Shown in pieces: positions 13,401 to 19,092 of a stretch of DNA of 23,333 bases. Under the pieces are notes generated by a model. It saw only the letters and a program-made list of their open reading frames with translations. It had not been told where the DNA came from and ran no database searches. Positions within the stretch are counted from its first letter, which is position 1, and each line of letters opens with the position of its first letter. A program made the position numbers and the translations under genes. Origin of the DNA: Mnemiopsis leidyi (taxonomy: Eukaryota > Ctenophora > Tentaculata > Lobata > Bolinopsidae); NCBI GenBank assembly GCA_000226015.1, contig JH155441.1:27213-50545 (forward strand), written 5' to 3'.

Positions 13401-16306
13401 GAAATTTTCACTGCACCAGAGGTGTTACCAAATTAAAAAACGACCTTATATGTACAACTACAACAATATCAATTTTTCTGTCAAATCTTTGATATAATCT
13501 CATTTTTTCGGTTTGGAATATCGTATATTTCTAAATTTACAGGTGTACTTGTTAAAACAGATTTGCATGAATTCATGGCTTTGAGGAAAGGTTTCATGTG
13601 TAAATAGGGTATAACAATTTCTGACTAAAAGCACATTTTAAGATATTGTGAGGGTGCTTTCCCAAAAACAGTCGCTACACAGAATTGGATAGCATTGGTT
13701 TCTTTTTTTTTTCGGATCCGTTTTTGTTTCTTTTGGGACTTTTTGTTCTTTATTCGCGTAATTTGCTTTGGTTTCTTTTTGTTTCAAGATTGTTGAATAG
13801 ATTTGTATGTATCAAACATAACCTAAAAAGATACCAAAAATACCCAAGAAATCAATCGCTACACCAAAATCGATGGATTGGTATCCTGGGAGAGCACCCC
13901 TAGAACTGGGGTTGAGGGTGAAGAAGCAACAAAAAGTGAAATTCGCATTTATCCAATTCCCCTTTGACCGTTAATCTTAGTCAATGCCTTTTTGCATATT
14001 TGTTGCAACTTCCAAAAAGGCGTTTTATGACAAAAATGTTTATTAAGGAACCGTTATGAATAATCGTATATAAATTTACAAACTTAGAGAAATCGTATAC
14101 CGAAATTTGAGACCTTTAAAAATCCGACAAATATCTAGCAGGAATACTTTCCACAGATGCTGTGCTATGTTAATGTTTTATTTTCTAGAACATTCTAGTT
14201 TTAACACAATACATATCACACAATAATACACTGCACAGGACACGATCTACGGGGTTCTTTAAACACCGTACACCAATAAACATGTGCCTGTTACAAATTT
14301 GTACGTTGTTCGGCAAATTGGTACTAGATCAGTTACGGCCTGTATAAGGCCACTTTAAGGCCACCAAATGGCCTTTATTTGGGACCTTTATACGGCACAT
14401 AAACTACGGCACCCTCACAAAAAAGCGTCTGGAAGGGGGTGGAGATCGTGTACCACTAGCCATGTAGTCAGTTATAGGGGTGGCGACCAAATTTAGATTG
14501 TTCGGGGGTGTTTTATGGGTTGGCTGCCACCACCCTTAAATGAACTTAAAATGCCCGCAAGAAAGTTATATAAACAAGCTTCAATTTCAAAAGAATCCAT
14601 AGTTTCACCACGGGAATTGTGGAACGCTCATTTCAAATAGCATCTTAGCTTTGAGTTTTAGTCTGCATGACGTTACTATTCTTGCAGTGTAATTGTAGTT
14701 GCAGTGCAGTTTTATGACAATTTTTGCACCCCCAAAATGTCGAAAGTCAGGAAAGATATAAGATTTTATACCTAACAGTTTGTAAATGCTTTATTGGAGT
14801 CAAAATAAAATGTACACAAACACTTTTCCATAAGATTGAAGAGATTGAAGTTACTCTCTTTTAGAAAGTGAACCTTGTTTAAGATATAGTTTTGAAAAAC
14901 TTCTGTGCTTGTAATATTTCTGTGCTTGTAATTTTGAAACATGATTGAATTTGAAGATAATATGTGGTATTATATCCGAATTTTTATTCATTGAAGTTTT
15001 GAACCAAATATAAGTATTTTATTTGCACATATTCTGATCAAAAGCTTTAAAAAAAAACTCTTACTATCAACTGAAAGTTAACAATCACTTGAGGATGAAC
15101 AATATTCGCGTTGAGATTGTACTTGTAGTACATTTAAATTACATTTACTAAGGGAAGTTTTCTGGTAGCTTGGTTTTTAATATTGCTCTCAGTTTGGGGT
15201 AAGTATTTTGTTGGTCGGCCAAAGACGAATCCAAGCAGTGGTTGCTGCTCATATTCATTGGGATTGCCGACGTCCTGCCCCAGAATATCGTGCCTCAGAT
15301 CATTGTAAACCCAGAGATTTAGCCCCAGAGAAGTTCTGCCCCATAACGACTAATTCGTGAGGGTTTGGGTTTGGGTTTAAGTTAGGGTCAGGGTCGCTGG
15401 GGCAGAATCTGTGGGGAAATTGTTGTGGGGCACGATGTTCTGGGGCAGGACGACGGTAACCATTCATTGGTTTTGACTTATCAGGCTTCATAAGCTTCTA
15501 CTCAAGAACCATGATATTCCACAATAAGGAGTCGTTATCAAATTATATTTTCCTCTAGCAAAAAATTAGTGTGGCGCGGTAAAAATAGAAAATACTATAT
15601 ATAATGATATTGATACTAAGAAAGAGACTCCTGTTTTTAATTAAACGTGTTGAATTGGGAATTTTTTAGACAAAGAAAAAGACGGCAAACGTAAGTACTG
15701 CGAATTGAAAGACAATCACTTTTCAATCCCTGATCTCTGAGGATGAAGTGAATGTCTTAAGCTGTATTTGACGTTTAATAACTGTGCAAAATGTCTTGTG
15801 AATAATCATATGTTAGTTGTTACATCTACTGAGAAAAAATGTGCAGCACTATTGTTCAATAATAGATATTGTTGCTGCTAGTGATTTTAAATAATCATGG
15901 CTATAGTGATGAAGTTCATTGTTCCTTAGTCTCAAATTCAATTTAATTGTTATTCGCACAACCCTTTCAACCTCAGTACACTGTACAGATATATTCAAGA
16001 ATTAAGACTCCTCCTCTCAATCTTTGTTATAAATAGTTCTATAAGAGTTTTCTTCGTGCCAAATTTACTAAGATATCGAAGAAATAGACTGCCCTTTTCG
16101 AGTTTCTATTCCTTTAAGATAGTATAAAAATTGCAGGACTCAGTGGCATATTCAAGAAGGACTCCTCTCTCAAAGACTCCGCAAGCAAAGACTCACTATC
16201 TCAGCTTAAAGGTGCAAGCTCAGTCCCCAGCGTCAACAGCTTGTCAGACAGCGGCCTGGCGTCGGCAGGCGGCGGTGGCGCCACTAAGGCGGATCCGGTC
16301 ACGTGA
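803..16306 (+). CDS. CH-domain protein gene, 5'-partial, 21 visible coding exons
   Basis: Exons joined by matching phases and GT-AG sites: 803-931, 1176-1227, 2933-3020, 3148-3250, 3476-3596, 4127-4215, 4430-4475, 4586-4700, 4838-4926, 5094-5135, 5372-5485, 5825-5855, 6659-6793, 7095-7197, 7805-7918, 8163-8280, 8503-9606, 9878-9976, 10266-10308, 15670-15690, 16137-16306 (stop TGA 16304-16306). This gives about 974 residues. Visible order: Asn/Tyr/Arg-rich start, charged Ser/Lys/Asp region, CH domain (about residues 210-330), linkers, a long low-complexity exon (about 497-864), a coiled coil and a Lys/Ser-rich tail. CH domains bind actin, microtubules or signalling partners, so a cytoskeletal role is inferred. 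Each junction preserves the frame, which strongly supports the model. Least certain are the donor at 9606 and the jump 10308-15670. The N-terminus is missing and I cannot name an ortholog. Confidence 0.85.
945..1147. repeat. Minisatellite of about 34 bp in intron 1
   Basis: Five to six degenerate copies of a unit containing GTAACCAAACTGCCCCCATA and an AAAACAAAAG tail, starting about 13 bases after the exon-1 donor and running almost to the next acceptor. The last copies have diverged and contain AAGTAAGT, a good 5' splice-site lookalike, twice. Confidence 0.85.
1301..1581. mobile_element. hAT-like MITE, 281 bp, with 8-bp TSD
   Basis: The terminal inverted repeats are CAGTGGCGTAACGTTGC (1301-1317) and the reverse complement CAGCGGCGTAACGATGC (1565-1581), 15 of 17 identical. 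The element is flanked by an exact 8-bp duplication TGTCTCAG (1293-1300 and 1582-1589). The 8-bp TSD and CAG-starting ends fit the hAT superfamily. The inside has several GGCGCCCC motifs and no transposase frame, so it is non-autonomous. It lies in the 1228-2932 intron. Confidence 0.88.
1582..2242. other. Intronic sequence, nothing recognised
   Basis: AT-rich except for a short GC-rich patch at about 1765-1835 made of a GCGGAGGGCCCC-like motif repeated. The patch is open in one frame, but that frame does not match the phase of the flanking exons, so I do not call it an exon. Confidence 0.5.
2243..2572 (-). pseudogene. Antisense open frame, possible exon or retrocopy
   Basis: On the minus strand a frame of 110 codons including the stop is open from 2572 down to the stop at 2243-2245, bounded upstream by a TAA. 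It starts with a coiled-coil-like stretch (RNELDKLRKDNKVLL), has a basic middle (RKRTKKW) and ends Gly/Arg-rich (GGGGRFGERGGRYSG). Composition is coding-like and more GC-rich than the flanking intron, yet there is no upstream Met outside the internal MAEC and no clear splice acceptor. It could be an antisense gene's exon, a fragment of a retrocopied gene, or part of a mobile element. I do not recognise a family. Confidence 0.3.
3028..3119. repeat. Minisatellite of about 22 bp in intron 3
   Basis: Four copies of a CAGATTGTACTTGTTGTAGT-like unit, beginning within ten bases of the exon-3 donor (3021) and filling most of this short intron. Confidence 0.85.
3844..3898. repeat. Short tandem repeat TACGTACTGTAAA
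   Basis: Four to five copies of a 13-bp unit built on the palindrome TACGTA, in the intron between 3597 and 4126. Nothing else is recognised in that intron. Confidence 0.8.
4586..5485 (+). CDS. Calponin-homology domain encoded by four exons
   Basis: Exons 4586-4700, 4838-4926, 5094-5135 and 5372-5485 give about 120 residues with the CH signature. The first helix is ELTKWANSLL, followed by the core VRDGRTLAQLLHSI, then EILPNIDKCLAFSK, and the final helices IVGDIASRDIVKGN and LQITILLEQLRAAHKRK. This matches the usual pattern of W-N near the start, DG-x-x-L-x-x-L, N-x-x-x-x-L-x-F and D-I-V-x-G-N. The 42-nt third exon encodes an extended loop (QHSLLAGETYFQGK) before the conserved DI-V-GN segment, longer than I expect for most CH domains. 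Only one CH domain is visible, so it is not a standard tandem actin-binding pair, unless another lies upstream. The subfamily is uncertain; the WAN start and the ENID-like turn are reminiscent of neuron-navigator CH domains. Confidence 0.85.
4971..5075. repeat. Tandem duplication of about 52 bp containing a consensus 5' splice site
   Basis: Two near-identical copies of a unit starting TTTTCCCTAAGGTAAGTTAG and ending ACTACAGTAAATA. Each copy carries AAG|GTAAGT, a better donor match than the true donor at 4927 (AAG|GTAATT). The true junction reads TTTTTCCAAGGTAATTGAG, so the repeat head resembles a copy of the upstream exon end. Confidence 0.8.
5508..5655. repeat. GC-rich 32-bp minisatellite
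   Basis: About four and a half copies of ACCCTGCCCCAACCTAGCCC plus GGGTGTTATTGT, beginning 22 bases after the donor at 5486. Open frames on both strands over this array are by-products of the repeat. Confidence 0.9.
5825..8280 (+). CDS. Linker exons 12-16 after the CH domain
   Basis: Exons 5825-5855, 6659-6793, 7095-7197, 7805-7918 and 8163-8280 continue the frame. Exon 13 is Ser/Thr/His-rich and ends with an amphipathic stretch (FTSKLDWNISQTWLKKL). Exon 14 is acidic then basic (AELTDDEAVLPFRRNK). Exon 15 looks helical (LERMLLHTLKDLTQQLKTKI) and exon 16 goes from a helical start to a Pro run (VPPPPG). No catalytic motif is seen. The phases 0-1, 1-1, 1-2, 2-2 and 2-0 fit without a stop. Introns here carry two GC-rich minisatellites (5508-5655, 7198-7460) and a 56-bp duplication next to the exon-15 acceptor. 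Confidence 0.8.
5856..6658. other. Intron without recognisable features
   Basis: About 800 bases of AT-rich sequence between exons 12 and 13. No repeat array, open frame or inverted repeat of note was seen. Confidence 0.6.
7198..7460. repeat. GC-rich minisatellite immediately after the exon-14 donor
   Basis: A dense array of GTGTCGGGGCGAC / GTGTTGGGGCGAC units (about 15-20 bp, variable) starting at the donor itself (ACGAG|gtatgtgtcggggcgg). All open frames over 7094-7540 beyond the exon end at 7197 are repeat artefacts. Later units read ACGTGTTGTGTCGGGGCGG, close to the junction sequence, so the array may have been seeded by it. Confidence 0.9.
7691..7802. repeat. 56-bp tandem duplication ending at the exon-15 acceptor
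   Basis: Two copies (7691-7746 and 7747-7802) differing at only a few bases. The first ends TTTGC followed by AC, the second TTTGC followed by AG, which is the acceptor used (exon starts 7805). Each contains the palindrome CACGTG. Confidence 0.85.
8503..9606 (+). CDS. Exon 17: long low-complexity exon with two coding tandem repeats
   Basis: Open from the TTTTAG acceptor (8501-8502) in phase 0 for 368 codons, by far the largest exon of the gene. It begins with a Thr-Asp-Lys/Glu-Gln repeat, continues with a Pro/Ser region and a strongly basic segment (VRPRRRKSRSKRGRKPP, a plausible nuclear-localisation or microtubule/nucleic-acid binding patch), then a six-residue repeat (MTSAD / LNSPD type), an acidic segment and a Trp-rich end (EKWLCWFVCSRYDVDW). 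The donor I chose is CTG|gttaga at 9606/9607 because it restores phase 0 with the next exon. If it is not used, the frame stops at 9625-9627, giving a shorter isoform ending VRRLYF. Alternative phase-0 donors (GAT|gtagat near 9540) are also possible. Confidence 0.8.
8536..8632 (+). repeat. Coding 12-bp tandem repeat (Thr-Asp-Lys/Glu-Gln)
   Basis: Inside exon 17, eight copies of ACTGACAAACAG-type units encode TDKQ/TDEQ/TDKH. The 12-bp length keeps the frame, so expansion or contraction would change only the length of this hydrophilic stretch. Confidence 0.9.
9254..9378 (+). repeat. Coding 18-bp tandem repeat (six-residue units)
   Basis: Seven units of the type HMTSAD, PLNSAD, NMTSAD and RLNSPD. 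The later copies are almost identical at DNA level (CGCCTGAATTCACCAGAC), implying recent in-frame amplification. Confidence 0.9.
9735..9805. repeat. ATAGCTACTAAAAT short tandem repeat
   Basis: Five degenerate copies of CTAAAATATAG(CTA) in the intron after exon 17. Confidence 0.8.
9878..10308 (+). CDS. Exons 18-19: coiled coil and lysine-rich segment
   Basis: Exon 9878-9976 (acceptor CTTGCAG, donor ACG|gtaatt, 33 codons, phase 0-0) encodes a clear amphipathic helix: EITEALKNMRFLERKLAEIE with hydrophobic residues at heptad-like spacing. Exon 10266-10308 (phase 0 to 1) encodes LAKKGHEKPKKKKK. Together they form a short coiled coil followed by a polybasic tract, a possible dimerisation element and electrostatic binding surface (inference). 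Confidence 0.8.
10031..10096. repeat. 21-bp tandem repeat, three copies
   Basis: Three copies of AGTGGCGTAATAGCCATC plus CTT, in the intron between 9977 and 10265. Confidence 0.85.
10441..10697. repeat. AGCTATAGTATACT minisatellite
   Basis: About 15-18 copies of a 14-15-bp unit (CTAGCTATAGTATA and variants), self-complementary in part (CTATAG, GTATAC, AGCT), at the 5' side of the 5.4-kb intron. Confidence 0.9.
10886..10929. repeat. 44-bp near-perfect palindrome
   Basis: Arms of 22 bases (AATAGGCTTAAAATGGAGCATA and its reverse complement) with a single mismatch and no spacer. It could form a cruciform in DNA or a stable hairpin in the unspliced transcript. Confidence 0.9.
11059..11339 (+). 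other. Candidate cassette or alternative terminal exons
   Basis: Two segments have good splice borders: 11059-11089 (TATTTTAG|...|gtaaga) and 11274-11339 (TTTTTAG|...|gtatat). Entered from exon 18 in phase 0, the first gives VGYKFRYYLR and leads into the second in phase 1, which reads GKRKVRFKLPKSLWLL and meets two consecutive TAA stops at 11321-11326. Entered directly from exon 19, the second gives the same ending. This would be an isoform with a short basic tail, or a poison exon. It may also be chance. Confidence 0.3.
11340..12011. other. Intronic sequence, nothing recognised
   Basis: AT-rich sequence with short antisense open frames (11480-11722, 11805-11999) of low-complexity hydrophobic composition that show no coding character. 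Confidence 0.5.
12012..12423. repeat. 38-bp satellite array with CACGTG in most units
   Basis: About eleven copies of a unit built on CGGCTTAATTCCCATCAG and CGTATTTGCACGTGCAGAC. Early copies alternate in a 76-bp higher-order pair. Each typical unit holds the E-box-like palindrome CACGTG. The array contains the assembly gap, so the true copy number is unknown. Confidence 0.9.
12185..12194. other. Assembly gap of 10 N
   Basis: Ten N within the satellite array. The round size suggests a placeholder rather than a measured length. Confidence 0.99.
12523..12996 (+). other. Candidate alternative terminal exon
   Basis: A good acceptor (ATATCTTTGCAG, ending 12522) is followed by a GC-richer stretch of about 200 bases. 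Entered in phase 1 from exon 19 it encodes GAASMLGCLTPRNPTPIDD then stop. In another phase it is open to about 12739. AATAAA occurs near 12991. These features fit an alternative 3' terminal exon of the CH-domain gene, but no second evidence is available from sequence. Confidence 0.3.
13000..15261. other. Large intron interior, nothing firmly recognised
   Basis: AT-rich sequence. A segment from 13651 to about 13902 begins GGGTGCTTTCCCA and ends with the imperfect complement of it (TGGGAGAGCACCC), with a T-rich core, and might be a decayed inverted-repeat element, but I found no target duplication. Small inverted repeats occur at 13985-14023 and 14475-14535. No exon with the right phase was seen. 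Confidence 0.4.
15262..15461. mobile_element. 200-bp MITE with 33-bp TIRs and 9-bp TSD
   Basis: The left end 15262-15294 and the reverse complement of the right end 15429-15461 match at 29 of 33 positions (shared core GTCCTGCCCCAGAA). The element is flanked by an exact 9-bp direct repeat ATTCATTGG (15253-15261 and 15462-15470). A 9-bp TSD fits Mutator-like elements best, though this is inference. The interior has related CTGCCCCA / TGGGGCAG pieces and a GGGTTT stretch, and no transposase frame. Confidence 0.9.
15670..16306 (+). CDS. Exons 20-21: micro-exon and C-terminal exon with stop
   Basis: The 21-nt micro-exon 15670-15690 (TTTTTTAG acceptor, donor gtaagt) read in phase 1 gives DKEKDGK. 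Exon 16137-16306 (acceptor TTGCAG) continues as RLSGIFKKDSSLKDSASK, a Ser-rich segment, a glycine run (SAGGGGATK) and stop TGA at 16304-16306. Joining to exon 19 (10266-10308, phase 1) makes a continuous polybasic segment KKKKKDKEKDGKR across three exons. This compositional continuity, besides the matching phase, is the reason for bridging a 5.4-kb intron. The tail has repeated KDS motifs that could be phosphorylation sites. Confidence 0.75.
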
Positions 16307-16555
16307 TTATGTCTAATCTGAAGTTTTCTGTTTATATTTGCAGTTACACTAACTTGGACTAGTCCAATAGAAATGAAGAATTTTAGATGTCTGCGGGTTT
16401 TTATTCTATAAGTATAACGACTGACTCGCTATAAACTTTGTCCAAGCCCCGTCATCCCAGTCCCACCGATCCCGTTATTCCCGCCCCTATTGCTCTATCG
16501 GACGTGACATGATCAGTATCAGTAATAATATCAGTTATCACAAAATATTTTTACC

Positions 16556-16591
16556 GAATAATCACGTCCGTTCTCACGGACGTGATTATTC
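16556..16591. repeat. Perfect 16-bp stem hairpin with 4-base loop
   Basis: GAATAATCACGTCCGT, loop TCTC, then the exact reverse complement. It lies about 250 bases after the stop of the CH-domain gene and so probably in its 3' untranslated region or just beyond. The sequence CGGACGTGA also occurs at about 16499-16507 and GTCACGTGATTATG at the stop codon. Confidence 0.9.
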
Positions 16592-16836
16592 ACACTCAAG
16601 ACCGCTTGATAAGTTTTGGAAATGATTTGAATTTTCAGAAGTATTTTATCCAGGCTATGAAAATCTCTTTCACTTTCAGGGGCGCAGGGGGCCCTTTTTA
16701 ACGTAAATCTTAAAATTGTTAGTGTTACTTATGAATGAAATTGTTATTCATGAAATGGCTTGATAAGTATATTACAGCTATCAATATTCGTTCTATATGA
16801 ACTGCTTAGAAAGTCCTGATTTTGGTAATAACTTAA

Positions 16837-16842
16837 AATAAA
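16837..16842 (+). promoter_or_regulatory. Candidate polyadenylation signal AATAAA
   Basis: First AATAAA after the stop at 16304-16306, some 530 bases downstream. Such hexamers are common in AT-rich DNA, so the assignment is tentative. Confidence 0.3.
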
Positions 16843-17125
16843 AACTTGAATAATTTAGCAAAGCTTAAAGTAGATGAAATAGAATTGTATAGTTTCAATG
16901 AGTTGAAATAAGGAACATTGAGCTGGAAATTTTAAATGTTAGCTTGATAAACTGATCATTTTGTTCATTCATTTATTACTGAATGAGTATACTGTCTGAG
17001 TAAACTTTCTGACTATATTGCTGACCAAGTTTGAATTTCAAGTTTTACGGTTAAGTTGTCATTTTTCATTTCAATTTTTTTTATTTTTAAGTCATAATAC
17101 TAAGCGAGAAAACTCGGTCTACAGG

Positions 17126-17403
17126 GCAAACACCTCCAACCGCCTAAGAACTGAGGCTAAGATTAGACCGTCGAACGACAGCTTATCAAACCGGCTAAGA
17201 ACCGTTTAATTAAGAACCGCTAAAGATCCGCCTAAGAAGTCGTAAGTCGAATATCAATAACTTAGGATTTCAATCGATGCTAAGGACCGTTCAAGGACCG
17301 GTTCTCATCCGGTTTTATTCGGTCGTTCGACGGTTCTTAACCGGTTCTTAAACGGTTTATAAATGGTTCTGAAATCGTTCGTAGGCGGTGCAGGAGGTGC
17401 CCT
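17126..17403. mobile_element. Inverted-repeat element rich in AAGAACCG/CGGTTCTT
   Basis: The left end contains CACCTCCAACCGCCTAAGAAC and the right end the near complement GTTCGTAGGCGGTGCAGGAGGTG. Between them, CGGTTCTTAA motifs on the right mirror TTAAGAACCG motifs on the left, so the whole 280 bp can fold back. I found no clear target duplication. A related fragment at 21361-21440 shows that this is a dispersed repeat family. Confidence 0.65.
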
Positions 17404-18442
17404 TTTCAAATTCCTACCAAAAGCTTTATCGACCTCGTTTTACAGTAAATCAGTGGCGATAAACTGTTTACTTATATGTATTACTTGCCTATTGAGCTTC
17501 TTGAAGAATTGCCCATGATTATGGAAATAGAACTTTTATTCTATAATAACAATCTTTAAATCTTTATTGAGTATGGACAGTGTACCTTAAAATTTTATTG
17601 TTGTAGCAATATTGTTAAACTTATAGTGAAACGTGTTTTGATAATTCTTTGTTATAGTCAAACAGTGTAGACCTTTGTCCAGTATCATTAGGATTCCATC
17701 GACAAATAGTGCACGACTGCACGTGGCTCAATTTCATGAATTTGCCTTATTTCAGTCAATAATTTATTGGTCTTTAAACGTTGTCACAAAAAGCCGCACT
17801 GTGGCATTTGTGGCACTGACTTGCGGCACTCAAGTGCGGCTTAATATCGTTTGTAAAAATGCGACATAATCCTCCCTATTCTCTTATCTTTGATTTCCTA
17901 CATCTCTTTCCAGATATGCTTTGTTACTTCTTACGTGTTTTTCTCCTTTAATAGTTTTAGTTAAAGTTTCATCTGAAAATAACGATGATATATAACGTCA
18001 CCAGATATGATGGTAAAATGTTCAAAAGGACTGAAAAAAGCTAATTTTAAAGTTTAAGTCTATGTATACATTATCATATGATACTACATACAACAAAATG
18101 TAGTTATTTAAAAAGAATGGACCGTTTGAATGGACCGACGAATTATAGAACTATATATCTTATATTTTGATTTTCAGCCAATTTTTGTAATTGTATGGTG
18201 ACTTAGTCATTCGTCAGAAAATTTCGTACACTTGTAGAATGTGGAGATTAAAGGAGGTATACCCTTGTGTAGAGGAATAGTACACTGCCAGAACTAGACG
18301 AGAAGGTACTTTTGCGTACATTGGTACTTAGGTACTTTTTTACGATATTATTTGAGCAAGGAGCATACACAGAATAGCGGAAAAATTCTTGGTATTACCG
18401 TAATATTTCTAATAATATAAGTTACGACGCCCTACCAGTTAC
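17404..18442. other. Intergenic sequence
   Basis: AT-rich, no convincing gene. The only clear structure is a 10-bp inverted repeat AAGCCGCACT / AGTGCGGCTT at 17791-17800 and 17833-17842 with a 32-base loop that itself contains related GGCACT motifs. Confidence 0.5.
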
Positions 18443-18450
18443 TATATAAA
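18443..18450 (+). promoter_or_regulatory. Candidate TATA box TATATAAA
   Basis: A good TATA match 225 bases upstream of the start codon of the secreted-protein gene. A start about 30 bases downstream would give a leader of roughly 200 bases holding one short upstream ATG (18528), unless part of the leader is spliced. Confidence 0.35.
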
Positions 18451-18674
18451 GTAAGGGAAGACTCCAACATTCTCTCAGAATCCAATAAAGGTCTAGAAAC
18501 CAGCTACATTCATTCCAGTAGCATTCTATGATAAAATATCCAACCTAGTTATAGTGTTATAATTTCATTTCGTTAGGTTCTAAGAACTGATATCCCGGTC
18601 CACAGAATCACGTATTGCCGGACACTTTGTCACGTCCCTTGTTTTAGATCCTAGTTTCGAATTGCTCGCAGCTC

Positions 18675-19092
18675 ATGATGAACCTCTTCTTGCTGGTGGT
18701 TAGTGCTGTTATCCTCGCCTCAGTTCGAGGAAGATGTAGGTTTCCTCCCGACAAACTTTCCGCAAAAATTGAGAAATACAACAAGGCTTGTTTGTTGAAA
18801 GGGTTCAACACAGACATTGAGGGTTGTGTAAGGGTGGAAGCTGACAGTAACAAGCTGAGATGGAACGAGAAACGGAAGTGTGCCGAGTTGGAGAAATATC
18901 TGATCAAGTGTGATCACTCTTGTAACGGAGGATGGGGCGAGTACGGGGAGTGGTCGGAGTGCTCTGCTGAATGTGACGGAGGAACTCAAACCAGGACTAA
19001 AGAGTGTAACAACCCTGCTCCCCAACACGGTGGAGCAGATTGTGAAGGAGAGGGGGAAGAAACTAGAGATTGTAACACTCATTCTTGTCCAG
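18675..19092 (+). CDS. Exon 1: signal peptide, N-terminal Cys region, TSP1 repeat 1
   Basis: Residues 1-19 form a signal peptide with likely cleavage after VRG. Residues 20-80 contain six Cys or so in a charged helical context (for example [12 protein letters not shown]); I do not recognise this region. TSP1 repeat 1 starts [16 protein letters not shown], continues with [10 protein letters not shown] and ends [12 protein letters not shown], giving the six Cys of the fold. The middle Trp of the usual W-x-x-W-x-x-W ladder is Tyr, and the CSAEC loop lacks the Ser/Thr needed for O-fucosylation. The donor at 19093 leaves phase 1. Confidence 0.9.

Noticed and set aside
13651-13902. Possible inverted-repeat transposon with GGGTGCTTTCCC ends
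   Set aside because: Termini match only over about a dozen bases with mismatches and I found no target duplication, so it is mentioned only as a weak possibility in the intron description.
15360-15392. Telomere-like GGGTTT repeats
   Set aside because: Only three to four degenerate units, inside a well-bounded MITE.
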